64,000 nucleotides of DNA from Clostridia bacterium (GCA_017533565.1 JAFXHU010000014.1:1-64000), one strand, 5' to 3'; counted from the first letter of the stretch, positions 1-8,507 are shown. Program-made: numbers and translations. The notes: generated by a model from the letters alone, not told the origin.

Positions 1-20
1 GGATCAAACTCTCTAAAAAA
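1..20 (-). rRNA. 16S rRNA, 5' end only
   Basis: Read on the minus strand, bases 13 to 1 give GAGAGTTTGATCC, the conserved start of bacterial 16S rRNA (the site of the 27F primer). By comparison with other 16S genes the mature 5' end should lie about 7 bases upstream, near base 20. The rest of the gene lies outside the window. The leader and promoter follow at 21-272. Confidence 0.88.
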
Positions 21-240
21 TTATATCTTAAATCCCTTTTCCAAGGGACCCAAAATCTTGTTTTTCAGAGCTTAATTTAATCTAAGCTTCTTCTTACTTT
101 TTGAGTTTCTTTTTTTCAAAGTGTTTTAACGAGAATCTTTCGCACTAAATCAGTTCTTACCAATTTAAGTGTACAAAAATTTTCTTTGTTGTTCAATTTT
201 CAAGGAGCAAGTCGCACGCCCGTTTTCGCGAGTGTGCTTG
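21..240 (-). other. rRNA operon leader with processing hairpin
   Basis: This is the transcribed leader between the rRNA promoter and 16S, with no convincing protein gene. A small hairpin, TCCCTT / AAGGGA with a 4-base loop, lies at 33-48 next to the 16S start and may take part in the processing stem. On the minus strand, bases 74-58 read AAGCTCTGAAAAACAAG, which loosely resembles a boxA antitermination element. The boxA call is tentative. Confidence 0.5.
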
Positions 241-243
241 TAC

Positions 244-272
244 ATTATAATACATTATTTTTAGATTGTCAA
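244..272 (-). promoter_or_regulatory. rRNA operon promoter
   Basis: On the minus strand the -35 is TTGACA (272-267) and the -10 is TATAAT (249-244), separated by exactly 17 bases. Both hexamers match the sigma-A consensus perfectly, as expected for an rRNA promoter. Transcription should begin near base 237 and run towards the 16S gene. Confidence 0.9.
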
Positions 273-351
273 TACTTTTTTAAAAGTTTTTTGAAATTTT
301 TTCGCATTTTTTTCATATTCGGTAAAATAACTAAAATATGGGGGAAAAGAA

Positions 352-975
352 ATGCTTTCTATATTCATCAGAACCATACTGTTTTACCTACTGCTCAATA
401 TTATGCTCAAGATTATGGGCAAAAGACAGATTGGAGAGCTTGAGGTCAACGAGCTTGTTTCAACGCTTCTCGTTTCAGAAATCGCCGCAACGCCGATAAC
501 CGACGGAAATATACCCATCCTTTACGCTATTATACCGATATTATTTATATGCGCCATAGAGATAACGGTTGCCTTTGTAAAAAACAAGATACACGCGGTT
601 AAACGGGCGGTCGAGGGAAAGAGCATATATATTATATATAAAGGAAGACTTCGTCAACGGGTTCTTGAGGAAAACCGTATATCGATAAACGAGATACTTA
701 CCGAGATGAGAATTCAGGGAATAGGCGATATTTCCGAGGTTGAGTACGGCCTTCTCGAGCAAAACGGAAAAATTTCTCTTTTAAAAAAGGAGGACTGCGC
801 GGCGCATACGGTTATAACCGACGGGGCTATAGATTTCGACGAATTAAAGGAGCTTGGGCTTTGCGAGGGGGACGTAGCCAAAATGCTCGGCGGGCGAAGA
901 GTTGGCGAGGTATTCCTCCTTACTATCGATGACGGCGGAAAAAGAAATATCATTTGGAAGGACGAAAAAGGGTGA
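352..975 (+). CDS. DUF421 / YetF-family membrane protein
   Basis: This 207-aa protein matches the DUF421 (YetF) family. It has about three N-terminal membrane segments (roughly residues 2-20, 33-48 and 53-75), the conserved motif GKRQIGELEVNELV after the first one, and a C-terminal domain with alternating strands. The family's biochemical role is not settled; YetF-type proteins of spore formers are membrane proteins of largely unknown function. The ATG is preceded by GGGGGAAAAG, and a weak promoter (TTCGCA 301-306, TAAAAT 323-328) lies upstream, divergent from the rRNA promoter. The stop codon overlaps the next gene in a GTGA arrangement. The family call is firm and the function open. Confidence 0.85.
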   Translation: MLSIFIRTILFYLLLNIMLKIMGKRQIGELEVNELVSTLLVSEIAATPITDGNIPILYAIIPILFICAIEITVAFVKNKIHAVKRAVEGKSIYIIYKGRLRQRVLEENRISINEILTEMRIQGIGDISEVEYGLLEQNGKISLLKKEDCAAHTVITDGAIDFDELKELGLCEGDVAKMLGGRRVGEVFLLTIDDGGKRNIIWKDEKG

Positions 976-1289
976 GAGGGTTTATTGTTGCGCTTATAAT
1001 AACCGCGGTCGTTATCGGCTTCGTTTTCACGAGTGCGGGAGTCTTGAACCGTAATTTAGGCAATATCATTTCCGAGGTTGAAAGCGGAAGCTTTACGGAG
1101 GCGAGGGCGGATTTCGATAGGATGCGTCCCTTTTTACACCTGTGTGCGCCCGACGAAATTTTACGCGAAGCGGAGCTTGCCTTTTGCGATTTGCTTTCGG
1201 GGGGCGAGGAGGCAGAAAAAAGCCGCCTTTTATTCCTTTTGGAGGATTTAAGGCGGCAGACGGGGCTTTGCCCGATTTCGGTTTTTTAA
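972..1289 (+). CDS. DUF4363 family protein
   Basis: This small protein of about 105 aa has one N-terminal membrane segment followed by a helical domain rich in Glu and Arg. It fits DUF4363, a family often found directly after DUF421/YetF genes in Clostridia. I chose the GTG at 972 because GGAAGGA lies 9 bases upstream and because GTGA couples it to the DUF421 stop. An upstream in-frame TTG at 954 has no good ribosome binding site. The pair probably works together at the membrane. Function unknown. Confidence 0.7.
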   Translation: MRGFIVALIITAVVIGFVFTSAGVLNRNLGNIISEVESGSFTEARADFDRMRPFLHLCAPDEILREAELAFCDLLSGGEEAEKSRLLFLLEDLRRQTGLCPISVF

Positions 1290-1997
1290 TTACTTGAACT
1301 CGGTCATATCCGCCCTATATGCGTTAAGACGCATTATAGTGTAATATTCCTTCGTAAGGTCGGGATTTGACAGTATTCCCAGCTCCCTTTTAAGTGCGGA
1401 CACAACGTATTCGGGGTTCAAAAATGCCGAAGCATCGGCAGAAAGCGTGGTGCTTATACGGATTAAGCCGTCAAAAAGGCGGCAGCTTGCGCTTTTGATT
1501 TGGGAACGGATATCTACCGTTTTCGTAGGCTCGCCCGGCTTCGTTTTCTTTTCAACGGTAACGCTTTCGCCGAGGAGATATTTTTCCGCAGCCGCGGCAA
1601 GCTCCTCGGTTGCGCCGTCGGTCATTATCCCGATTTCGTAGAAAAGCCATTTGAGGTCGGTAAGCTTCCCTTCCGTATAATACGCATCGAGGACCTGCAT
1701 TTCCTCGGTCATATTGGCGTTAAGCCTTGCCATAGCCTCATCGGGCGGAATATCGTCGATAAGCCGTATATCCATAAATTCGCAAAGGCTTTCGGTTCCT
1801 ATTGAAAGCGGTGCGGCGAAAACCATTTTCGGCTTTGGATTAAAGCCCTCGGTGTACCAAAGCGGCAGCCTTGCCCTTACGATAATTTTGTGCATCGTGC
1901 GCACGAGGTCAAGGTGAGAGATGTACTGAAGGCTTCCAACCTTTTTAAATTTAACACGGAGGGTTACATACGGCTTGTTCGGGGTTAATTGCACCAT
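1290..1997 (-). CDS. TIGR03936 / DUF2344 radical SAM-associated protein
   Basis: This 235-aa protein belongs to the DUF2344 (TIGR03936) family. The N-terminus carries the typical pattern LRVKFKKVGSLQYISHLDL, and the N-x-KPKM motif follows near residues 53-57. In many Clostridia the domain is encoded beside, or fused to, the TIGR03960 radical SAM protein, as here, where the two genes overlap by 13 bases. The proteins are thought to act together, perhaps in RNA or cofactor modification, but no substrate is established. The ATG is preceded by GGAGG. It converges on the DUF4363 gene with no space between them, so any termination signal must lie inside coding sequence. Confidence 0.88.
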   Translation of the reverse strand: MVQLTPNKPYVTLRVKFKKVGSLQYISHLDLVRTMHKIIVRARLPLWYTEGFNPKPKMVFAAPLSIGTESLCEFMDIRLIDDIPPDEAMARLNANMTEEMQVLDAYYTEGKLTDLKWLFYEIGIMTDGATEELAAAAEKYLLGESVTVEKKTKPGEPTKTVDIRSQIKSASCRLFDGLIRISTTLSADASAFLNPEYVVSALKRELGILSNPDLTKEYYTIMRLNAYRADMTEFK

Positions 1998-3835
1998 TTG
2001 TTTTTACCTCCAAGCTTATTTGCTCCGCATCCGTTGCAATGCTCCGCACAGGATGGGGTGGTTTTTTCCTCGTAAGCCTTTTTACGCTCGCGAAGAAGGA
2101 ATTCCTTCGTTACGCCGCAGTCGATAATATCCCACGGCAAAACCTCGTCAAGCGCAAAGCCGCGAGTGGTATAAAAATCCGGGTCAACGCCCGCATCGGC
2201 AAATGCGGACATCCATTTATCATAGTCAAAATACTCGTCCCACGCATCGAGCATAGCTCCGCGCTCAACCATAAGGGCAATTGCGGGAGCAAGTCGGCGG
2301 TCACCGCGCGCGAGGACACCCTCTATGCGCGAAACCTTTGCCTCGTGGTATTTGTAGCTGATTTTCCTGTCGGTTATGCAGCCTTTAAGATGCTGCTGCT
2401 TTTGTACAAGCTCCTCAAGGCTGTTTTGCCTTTCCCATTGGAAGGGGGTAAACGGCTTTGGAACGAAGCAGGACACGCTTACCGTTACGGAAATTCCGCG
2501 GGGACGCTCGTTTTTAGGCATCTCGAAATAGGTGCGGACAACCTTTTTTGCGAGGTCGGCAATTCCCGCGATATCGTCAAGCGTTTCGGTGGGAAGTCCA
2601 TTCATAAAATAGAGCTTTACACCGCTTTTTCCACCGCGAAAGGCAATTCCGACGGCGTGCATCAAATCCTCCTCCGTGACGTTTTTATTGATAACGTCGC
2701 GAAGCCTTTGCGTTCCCGCCTCGGGCGCGAAGGTAAGTCCTCCCGTCCTTACGCTCGAAACCTTTTGCATAAGCTCCTCCGAAAAGCTGTCGATACGCAG
2801 GGAGGGGAGCGAAAGGCTTACGTGTGCGTCGTCAGTCCAGGAAAGCAGACCGTCGGTAAGGTCGCGAAGCTGTGAATAATCGCTTATAGAAAGAGAAATA
2901 AGCGAGATTTCGTCATAGCCCGTATTTTCATAAAGGCATTTTGCGGTTTTGCAAAGCGTTTCGGGTGATTTTTCTCTTATTGGGCGGTAAACCATACCCG
3001 CCTGGCAGAAGCGGCAGCCGCGAATACAGCCGCGATATACCTCCAGCACGATGCGGTCGTGTACGGTTTCGACGTAAGGCATAACGAGCTTCGTCGGATA
3101 TGGGGCGGTGTCGAGGTCGGCAATAATACGCTTTTTGATTTTTGCGGGCACGTCGGGGTACAGGGGCTTATACTCCTTTAAGGTACCGTCTTCGTTATAG
3201 CTAACCTCGTAAAGCGAGGGGATATAGACTCCCTCTATATGCGAGGCGGCGCGAAGAAAGGCGGCACGGGTATAGCTTCCGTTATCACGCATTTCGTTAT
3301 AAAGGTGGCAGATTTCAAGGAGAACCTCCTCTCCCTCTCCGACGTTGATAAGGTCAAAGAACTCCGCAATAGGCTCGGAGTTAAAGACGCACGGTCCGCC
3401 GCCGATTACGATAGGGCAATCCTCCGCCCTGTCCTTCGCCCAAAGGGGTATTCCCGCAAGACGAAGCATTCCGAGTGCGGTGGTATAGCAAAGCTCGTAC
3501 TGTAACGAAAAGGCAACCATATCGAAGGCGGTAAGCGGGTCGCCGCTTTCAACGGCGGATAGCGGTATGCCGTATTCCTTCATTTTTTCGCGCATATCCT
3601 CCCAAGGGGCATACACACGCTCGCACCAGACGTCACCGTCGCTGTTAAGCACGTCGTAGAGAATGCGGACTCCGAGGTTGGACATACCGATTTCGTAGGT
3701 GTCGGGGAAGCAGAATGCGAAGCGGCATTTTACCTCCTCCTTATTTTTCATAACTCTGTTATATTCTCCGCCGATGTATCTTCCCGGCTTGTTAACCGAT
3801 TTGAGGACGGAGGATATATTTTTGTTTTCTGACAT
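1985..3835 (-). CDS. TIGR03960 B12-binding-type radical SAM protein
   Basis: This 616-aa protein has the order typical of TIGR03960: an N-terminal B12-binding-like region (about residues 35-200), a radical SAM core with C270-x3-C274-x2-C277 in the context YRGCIRGCRFCQ, and a cysteine-rich tail (C-x3-C-x2-C then a final KWC) that may bind a second metal cluster. Radical SAM enzymes cleave S-adenosylmethionine to start radical chemistry. The substrate of this family is unknown. It overlaps the DUF2344 gene, its usual partner, and lies 15 bases after the P-type-ATPase-like gene. The start is preceded by AAGGACC. Confidence 0.9.
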   Translation of the reverse strand: MSENKNISSVLKSVNKPGRYIGGEYNRVMKNKEEVKCRFAFCFPDTYEIGMSNLGVRILYDVLNSDGDVWCERVYAPWEDMREKMKEYGIPLSAVESGDPLTAFDMVAFSLQYELCYTTALGMLRLAGIPLWAKDRAEDCPIVIGGGPCVFNSEPIAEFFDLINVGEGEEVLLEICHLYNEMRDNGSYTRAAFLRAASHIEGVYIPSLYEVSYNEDGTLKEYKPLYPDVPAKIKKRIIADLDTAPYPTKLVMPYVETVHDRIVLEVYRGCIRGCRFCQAGMVYRPIREKSPETLCKTAKCLYENTGYDEISLISLSISDYSQLRDLTDGLLSWTDDAHVSLSLPSLRIDSFSEELMQKVSSVRTGGLTFAPEAGTQRLRDVINKNVTEEDLMHAVGIAFRGGKSGVKLYFMNGLPTETLDDIAGIADLAKKVVRTYFEMPKNERPRGISVTVSVSCFVPKPFTPFQWERQNSLEELVQKQQHLKGCITDRKISYKYHEAKVSRIEGVLARGDRRLAPAIALMVERGAMLDAWDEYFDYDKWMSAFADAGVDPDFYTTRGFALDEVLPWDIIDCGVTKEFLLRERKKAYEEKTTPSCAEHCNGCGANKLGGKNKWCN

Positions 3836-3850
3836 TTTTAAGGTCCTTGA

Positions 3851-6337
3851 TTATTTTTTTGTTGTTTTAAAGGCGATACGGCTTCTTATCGAAAGGGCGA
3901 TGCACCACGCCGCCTGCCACACGGAAAGACCGAAAATCAGTCCCATTGCGGTTGAGTCAATCATTCCGCCGACGGCAACGAGGGCGGCAAGCGCAGCTCC
4001 CACTATCATCGAGATAAGCTCGGTGACAGATAGATTAGCCTGGTGTGCGGTATATTTTCTTGCGATTTGGGCGATGCTTACAACCGCGGTACGGTCGGAG
4101 AGCGTTACGATGCTTGAGGAAAGGTGGCGGTAGGTTTTTTCCTCCGTGGTTTTTCCTCCGTCCTTTTTCATAACGCGGATAACGTCATCACCCATAGTAA
4201 GCGTTTTTAGAAGGTCGTTGTTCACGTTGGGGTCGCGGGTGTAGATAAGAGGTACTATTCCCTGCTCCTTCAGATACGGAAGTATCATTGTAAACTCCTC
4301 GGTAAACGAGTAACGGATAAAGAATTTTACGTAAACCTCTCCGTCCTCCGCACCGTACATAACGCGGGTTGAATCGTTGACAACTCTGCTCGTGCGGTAA
4401 TCGTCGGCGGGAATTGTAATTCCGTGGCTTATCATAAATTCCTCCGTGCCCGCGGCAACGGTGTGACCGTCAAGACTTCCCATTATTCCATCCGCCTCGA
4501 TTACGAGGTCGGTGGCTACCGTTCCTTTATTATCCACGGCGGCAGAGAAAAGGAGATTAAGAGGACCGCCGACGTCGGCAAAGAGAGCGTACATTTGCTT
4601 CATTGCCTTTGCGGTATTTACGACGCGGCCGTACAGGTGAACCTTTGAAATAGTGACGTCCTCCGCACCGAAAACCTCGGTATCCTCGTAGGCAATAACG
4701 TCAAAGTCCGCACCCTCGTACAACGCGCCCTCGCCAACGAAGGCAATGCTTTCGGTCTGTGCATATTTTGCGGCGGTGAGGTACGGAAGCTTATGTACGA
4801 GTATAGAAAAGGCGGGACAGCCGACGAGTATTACGAGAACGAGTGCCTGCATTGCGTAGCTTGCGGAATTATCGTGAAGAAGGAAGGAAACCACCGCGGT
4901 TACCGTGGCAATTCCGACGGTTGCTCCCATAATAATCAAATTATTGAAATTGTTCTCAAGCGGGCGTGCGGTATGAGCAAAAAAGTCGTTAACGAATGCC
5001 GTACGGAACATACGCGCGGTTTTGGAGCTGTATTCGTCAACAGCACCGTCGAGCGCCATATTTTCGCGCGGCAGCTGTCGCGTGAGCTTTTTAATAAGCA
5101 CGTGCTTGTGCGTGTTTTTGGATACGATTTTAAAAGCGGAGAAATCGGCGGATATACGCTTTAATCCCGCGGAAATAACAGCCAAAATTTGGATACCGAA
5201 GAGTATGCCGAAGCGCATATTGTTAAACTCGCCGCGCGACATAACCACCGCGGTATAGGCAACGAGAGAACCGAGAGAAATCAGGGTGAAAAGCTCGGGA
5301 GCTACAACCCTTTTAAACAAGGCGGCAATCGCGCGCAGCACCTCGGGAAGTGCGAGGGCGAACATACATACGCAAATCATAAGGTCAACGGCAACGGTTG
5401 CGTAGCCAAACATACCGAGTCCGATATAATCAAGCGGCTCCACCGACACAAGGCGAGCCACCTCCATACCGAGCATAAGCAGGAAAAGAATAATTGCGGT
5501 TGCAAGGCGGAAGCGCACCGCCATAAGCCCGTCGAGCAATTTATCCTTGAAGGCGTCGCGCTGTGCGGGGGAGATGAACTCCTTTTTCACAAATCGGCGG
5601 TCGGCGGTGGAGGACAGGTCCTCCTCTGCATCCTCGTAGCGGACGGATTTGCTTTTGGTTTCGGGGTCGGGAATGCTGTATTCCTCCGGCTTTTTAACCG
5701 TTTTCTCCTCCTTTGGAGGCTCGGTGACGGGAATGGTTATTACCTCCTCCTCGCAGGGCTTTTCTTCCTCGGGGCGGGCAGGCTCATCGGGGCTTGACTC
5801 CTCCTCCGCATCGACGGGGGAATCGAATTTATAAACCTTTATGCTTTCGTCGGTAGGCTCGAGCGCGGAGGCGGGGGCGGAGGCAACAACTACGCGCTCC
5901 ACCTCTGCATCCTCGCCGATTTCGGCGGTGGGATGAACCGTTTTTTCCTCCTCGGGGGGGATTTCCTCGTTTTTCGGGGCACGTCCGCGCACTCTGTAAT
6001 TCTCGCTTGCCTCGGTAAACCTTGGCACGTAGGTTACGTTAAGTCCAAATTCGTCGGCGGTAAAGGACGAGGGGGCGGAGGCTTCCTCCGTAATCGAATC
6101 GAAAACGTCGGGAGCAGCGTCGGCGGGGTCGGCGGCGCTTTCCTCCTTTATTTCGGGAGTGACGTCCGCCTCCGCTTCAAAAACGAGTCCTCCCTTTTCG
6201 TCATAGGAGGGGTCAGCCTCGCTCATAAAAACAAGCCCCGGCTCCTCCGCAATTTCAAATTCAAGCAGGGTTTTGGGAGCATCGTCGGTGGGCACGGAAG
6301 TGCCAAGCTCCTCCGTATTTTTATCGTTATAATCCAC
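3851..6337 (-). CDS. P-type ATPase-like membrane protein lacking catalytic motifs
   Basis: This 828-aa protein starts at GTG behind AGGAGGAAAGCC. Residues 1 to about 270 are acidic, Pro/Glu-rich and probably disordered. The rest follows the plan of a P1B (heavy-metal) ATPase: four membrane helices, an actuator-like segment, two more helices, a cytoplasmic region, and two final helices. The ion-binding CPC motif of the sixth helix appears as CPAF. Where the phosphorylation site DKTGT should be, after the segment FDVIAY, the protein reads EDTEV. No TGES and no GDGxND motif is seen. It therefore keeps the fold but should not hydrolyse ATP by the P-type cycle. It lies 14 bases after rlmB. A role as receptor, scaffold or carrier is only inference. 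Confidence 0.65.
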   Translation of the reverse strand: MDYNDKNTEELGTSVPTDDAPKTLLEFEIAEEPGLVFMSEADPSYDEKGGLVFEAEADVTPEIKEESAADPADAAPDVFDSITEEASAPSSFTADEFGLNVTYVPRFTEASENYRVRGRAPKNEEIPPEEEKTVHPTAEIGEDAEVERVVVASAPASALEPTDESIKVYKFDSPVDAEEESSPDEPARPEEEKPCEEEVITIPVTEPPKEEKTVKKPEEYSIPDPETKSKSVRYEDAEEDLSSTADRRFVKKEFISPAQRDAFKDKLLDGLMAVRFRLATAIILFLLMLGMEVARLVSVEPLDYIGLGMFGYATVAVDLMICVCMFALALPEVLRAIAALFKRVVAPELFTLISLGSLVAYTAVVMSRGEFNNMRFGILFGIQILAVISAGLKRISADFSAFKIVSKNTHKHVLIKKLTRQLPRENMALDGAVDEYSSKTARMFRTAFVNDFFAHTARPLENNFNNLIIMGATVGIATVTAVVSFLLHDNSASYAMQALVLVILVGCPAFSILVHKLPYLTAAKYAQTESIAFVGEGALYEGADFDVIAYEDTEVFGAEDVTISKVHLYGRVVNTAKAMKQMYALFADVGGPLNLLFSAAVDNKGTVATDLVIEADGIMGSLDGHTVAAGTEEFMISHGITIPADDYRTSRVVNDSTRVMYGAEDGEVYVKFFIRYSFTEEFTMILPYLKEQGIVPLIYTRDPNVNNDLLKTLTMGDDVIRVMKKDGGKTTEEKTYRHLSSSIVTLSDRTAVVSIAQIARKYTAHQANLSVTELISMIVGAALAALVAVGGMIDSTAMGLIFGLSVWQAAWCIALSIRSRIAFKTTKK

Positions 6338-6351
6338 GGCTTTCCTCCTTT

Positions 6352-7203
6352 TTAATTATTTCTTTGGTGTGCCGCCTCCGTAAGAATAACGGCGGCAGCG
6401 CAGGAAACGTTCATTGAATTAACCTGTCCGTACATTTTGACGGAAACGACGAAATCGCACTTTTCCTTTACGAGGCGGGAGATACCGAAGCCCTCGCTTC
6501 CGAGGACGATAACCGCACCTCCGCGCATATCGGTGGCACGGTAGTCGGTGCCGTCCATATCGGCGGCATACGCCCAAAGTCCGCGTTCCTTCAGCTCGTC
6601 AAGCGTTGCGGCGAGATTCGTCACCTTTGCAATACGCATATGGGAAAGTGCGCCCGCAGAGGATTTTGCAACGGTGGAGGTAAGTCCGACCGCACGCCTT
6701 TTGGGAATTATAACTCCGTGAACACCCGAGCATTCGGCGGTACGGATAATCGCGCCGAGGTTGTGCGGGTCCTCAATTCCGTCGCAAAGAACGATAAAGG
6801 GAGCCTCCCCTCTTTCATTTGCATACTCGAGGATTTCGTCCACGCTTGAGTAATTAGCCTCCGCAGCGATGGCGATAACCCCCTGGTGCTTTGCACCGCC
6901 CGACATTTCGTCAAGCCGCGCTCTGTCACGCTCGAAGATCGGTATTCCGCGCTCCGAGGCGATACCGAGAATGAGGTTTATAGAGCCTTCGCGCTCGCCG
7001 GAGGAGATGAATATTTTTTCAACGTCGCGTCCGCTTTCAAGAAGCTCCTTTACCGCGTTTCTTCCCGAGATGACGTTTTCGTCAACCTCTCGCGGGGGAA
7101 GGCTTCTTTCACGGGGCTGTGCGCTTCTATCGCGACGGGTGTCGTTATTATGCTTTTTGGGGAAATCCTTCCCTTTATTATTGCTTCTTGGTCCTTTAGT
7201 CAT
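6352..7203 (-). CDS. rlmB: 23S rRNA (guanosine-2'-O)-methyltransferase RlmB
   Basis: This 283-aa SpoU/TrmH-type methyltransferase methylates the 2'-OH of a guanosine in 23S rRNA (G2251 in E. coli numbering). After a basic tail of about 45 residues come the substrate-binding domain starting ISGRNAVKELL and the knotted SPOUT domain with the motif 1 pattern DGIEDPHNLGAIIRTAE, the loop VLGSEGFGISRLV, and the C-terminal motif SMNVSCAAAV. The length fits the family, with the basic tail as a common Clostridia addition. It appears to open the minus-strand run of rlmB, the ATPase-like gene and the radical SAM pair. A TATAAT on the minus strand at 7245-7240, with a poor -35, may be its promoter. Confidence 0.93.
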   Translation of the reverse strand: MTKGPRSNNKGKDFPKKHNNDTRRDRSAQPRERSLPPREVDENVISGRNAVKELLESGRDVEKIFISSGEREGSINLILGIASERGIPIFERDRARLDEMSGGAKHQGVIAIAAEANYSSVDEILEYANERGEAPFIVLCDGIEDPHNLGAIIRTAECSGVHGVIIPKRRAVGLTSTVAKSSAGALSHMRIAKVTNLAATLDELKERGLWAYAADMDGTDYRATDMRGGAVIVLGSEGFGISRLVKEKCDFVVSVKMYGQVNSMNVSCAAAVILTEAAHQRNN

Positions 7204-7383
7204 TACAAAAACCTCGCTTCACATATCTATACAAGATACATTATACCACATAATTTTCAATTTGTATATATTTTTCAAATATTTTCGCGTAATTTTTTAG
7301 CGTTGCGAGGTGCAATTTGTCGGTTGCGGCACGGTTATGCAAGGGCGGAAGAAGGTAGAGGCGTAACGAAGCGAAAGGAAAAG

Positions 7384-7414
7384 AAAAAACACCGCGGAAT
7401 TTCCGCGGTGTTTT
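7384..7414 (-). terminator. Rho-independent terminator after zinc-ribbon gene
   Basis: A long GC-rich stem, CACCGCGGA paired with TCCGCGGTG (7390-7410) around a 3-base loop, is followed on the minus strand by a run of T (7389-7384). It ends transcription of the zinc-ribbon gene before rlmB, so rlmB needs its own promoter. Confidence 0.85.
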
Positions 7415-7426
7415 CGGGATGGGGGA

Positions 7427-7702
7427 TTAGCCCTCCTTCTTTGCTGCGAAGCAGGCGCTGCAGTAAACGGGCTTACCCTCGGTGGGCTTGAAGGGCACTT
7501 GGCACTCCGCACCGCACTCAGCACAAACTGCAGCGAACATCTCTCTTTCGCCTCTCTGTGCATTTTTCTTTGCAGCACGGCACTCTTTGCATCTGGTAGG
7601 CTTATTCTCAAAGCCCTTTGATGCATAGAACTCCTGCTCACCTGCGGTGAACACGAACTCATTGCCACAATCTCTACACTTCAAAGTCTCGTCCTGGTAC
7701 AT
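7427..7702 (-). CDS. Zinc-ribbon domain protein
   Basis: This 91-aa protein has two CxxC-CxxC treble-clef-like ribbons: C9/C12 with C38/C41, and C60/C63 with C81/C84. Between them is the pattern EQEFYASKGFENKPTRC, typical of the 'probable zinc-ribbon' family (PF13451). Such proteins are small, cytosolic and probably bind one zinc per ribbon. Function unknown; nucleic-acid contact is plausible from the basic tail. The ATG follows GGAAGAGAG. It lies downstream of the sigma-factor gene and the tRNA-like element and ends at a strong terminator. Confidence 0.85.
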   Translation of the reverse strand: MYQDETLKCRDCGNEFVFTAGEQEFYASKGFENKPTRCKECRAAKKNAQRGEREMFAAVCAECGAECQVPFKPTEGKPVYCSACFAAKKEG

Positions 7703-7733
7703 GGTTCTCTCTTCCTTTTTAGGTTTTATAATT

Positions 7734-7797
7734 TGCCCTTAGACGGATTCCAACCGACGCCTTTGTAAACAACGCTCTCCCTTAAGCTACTTGGGCA
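7734..7797 (-). ncRNA. tRNA-like element, possibly decayed tRNA
   Basis: On the minus strand these 64 bases can fold like a tRNA: TGCCC/GGGCA ends (7797-7793 with 7738-7734), a D-arm-like GCT/AGC hairpin with GGG in its loop, an anticodon-like loop TTTACAA with TAC at 7767-7765, and a T-arm CGG-TTGGAAT-CCG (7756-7744). Against a real tRNA, the acceptor has only 5 pairs, the variable loop is missing, the T-loop reads TTGGAAT instead of TTCGAAT, and the length is short by about 8 bases. TAC would be a valine anticodon. It could be a decaying tRNA-Val or a structured leader of the zinc-ribbon gene. I do not call it a working tRNA. Confidence 0.4.
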
Positions 7798-7807
7798 TAT
7801 GAACGAA

Positions 7808-8362
7808 TTATTTTTTAGTGCGTCCCGCACGAAGCTTTTTAAGTATTCGCGCCTTTGCATTATCGACGGTCTTTGCACTTACCGAAAGCTCCGCAGCGAT
7901 TTCGGCGGTTTTGAGTCCGTCAAGCCAAAGCATAAGGACGTCGCACTCCATTTTTGAAAGCAGCTCCTCCATTTCGCGGCGCAGCTCCTCTCTCTCCTCC
8001 TCGCGCACGAGGCGGTTAAGGATACCGTCGCCGACGGCAATTCCGTCAACGTCAACGCTCGCGTCAACGAGATGCTCGCGCTCTCTTTCGTTATCCTTAT
8101 ACAAATCGCGAAGGCGGCGGCGAATTATAATAGCCGCGTAAAGACCGAAGGTTACGTCCTCCTGTGCTATATCAAAGGTCATTGCCGCGCGGTAAAGCGC
8201 GATGCACGCCTCGCAATAATACTCGTTGAGTGAGGGGTAGCGAGCAGAAGCGGAAAGAAGCAGGGGACGGTATTCCGCAATCAATGCGTTAAGCGCATCG
8301 TTATCTCCGCCGCGCACGGCGAGAATGAGCCGAACAAGCTCTTCCCTTTTAAGCTCCTTCAT
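7808..8362 (-). CDS. Sigma-70 family sigma factor, SigH-like
   Basis: This 184-aa protein has a region 2 (about residues 20-95, including VTFGLYAAIIIRRRLRDL) and a region 4 helix-turn-helix near the C-terminus (GLKTAEIAAELSVSAKTVDNAKARILKKL). It is shorter than typical SigH (about 215 aa), but its neighbourhood near rlmB resembles the Clostridia rlmB-sigH region, so a SigH-type factor is the best guess; an ECF-like factor is the alternative. It would direct RNA polymerase to a special promoter set. A perfect sigma-A promoter precedes it. No anti-sigma gene is adjacent. Confidence 0.78.
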   Translation of the reverse strand: MKELKREELVRLILAVRGGDNDALNALIAEYRPLLLSASARYPSLNEYYCEACIALYRAAMTFDIAQEDVTFGLYAAIIIRRRLRDLYKDNEREREHLVDASVDVDGIAVGDGILNRLVREEEREELRREMEELLSKMECDVLMLWLDGLKTAEIAAELSVSAKTVDNAKARILKKLRAGRTKK

Positions 8363-8388
8363 AGAACCTCGCTTTCAAATACATCAAC

Positions 8389-8417
8389 ATTATATATTTA
8401 AAATAAAACAATGTCAA
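8389..8417 (-). promoter_or_regulatory. Promoter of sigma-factor gene
   Basis: On the minus strand: TTGACA at 8417-8412, a 17-base spacer, TATAAT at 8394-8389. It is fully consensus, so the sigma gene may be strongly transcribed by the housekeeping polymerase. Confidence 0.85.
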
Positions 8418-8507
8418 GAGTTTTGTAAAAAAAAGTTCACAAAATTTTTTAATTTCTTACAAATATCACAATAATACGAGAATATTTTTCGTCAAAAGAT
8501 ACTAAAA

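Noticed and set aside
186..443. A plus-strand 85-codon frame in the rRNA leader region
   Set aside because: It crosses the rRNA promoter and the yetF-like start, has no ribosome binding site, and the peptide resembles no family.
7734..7797. A standard tRNA-Val call
   Set aside because: The fold is incomplete: no variable loop, a 5-pair acceptor, and the T-loop is changed. It is listed only as a tRNA-like element.
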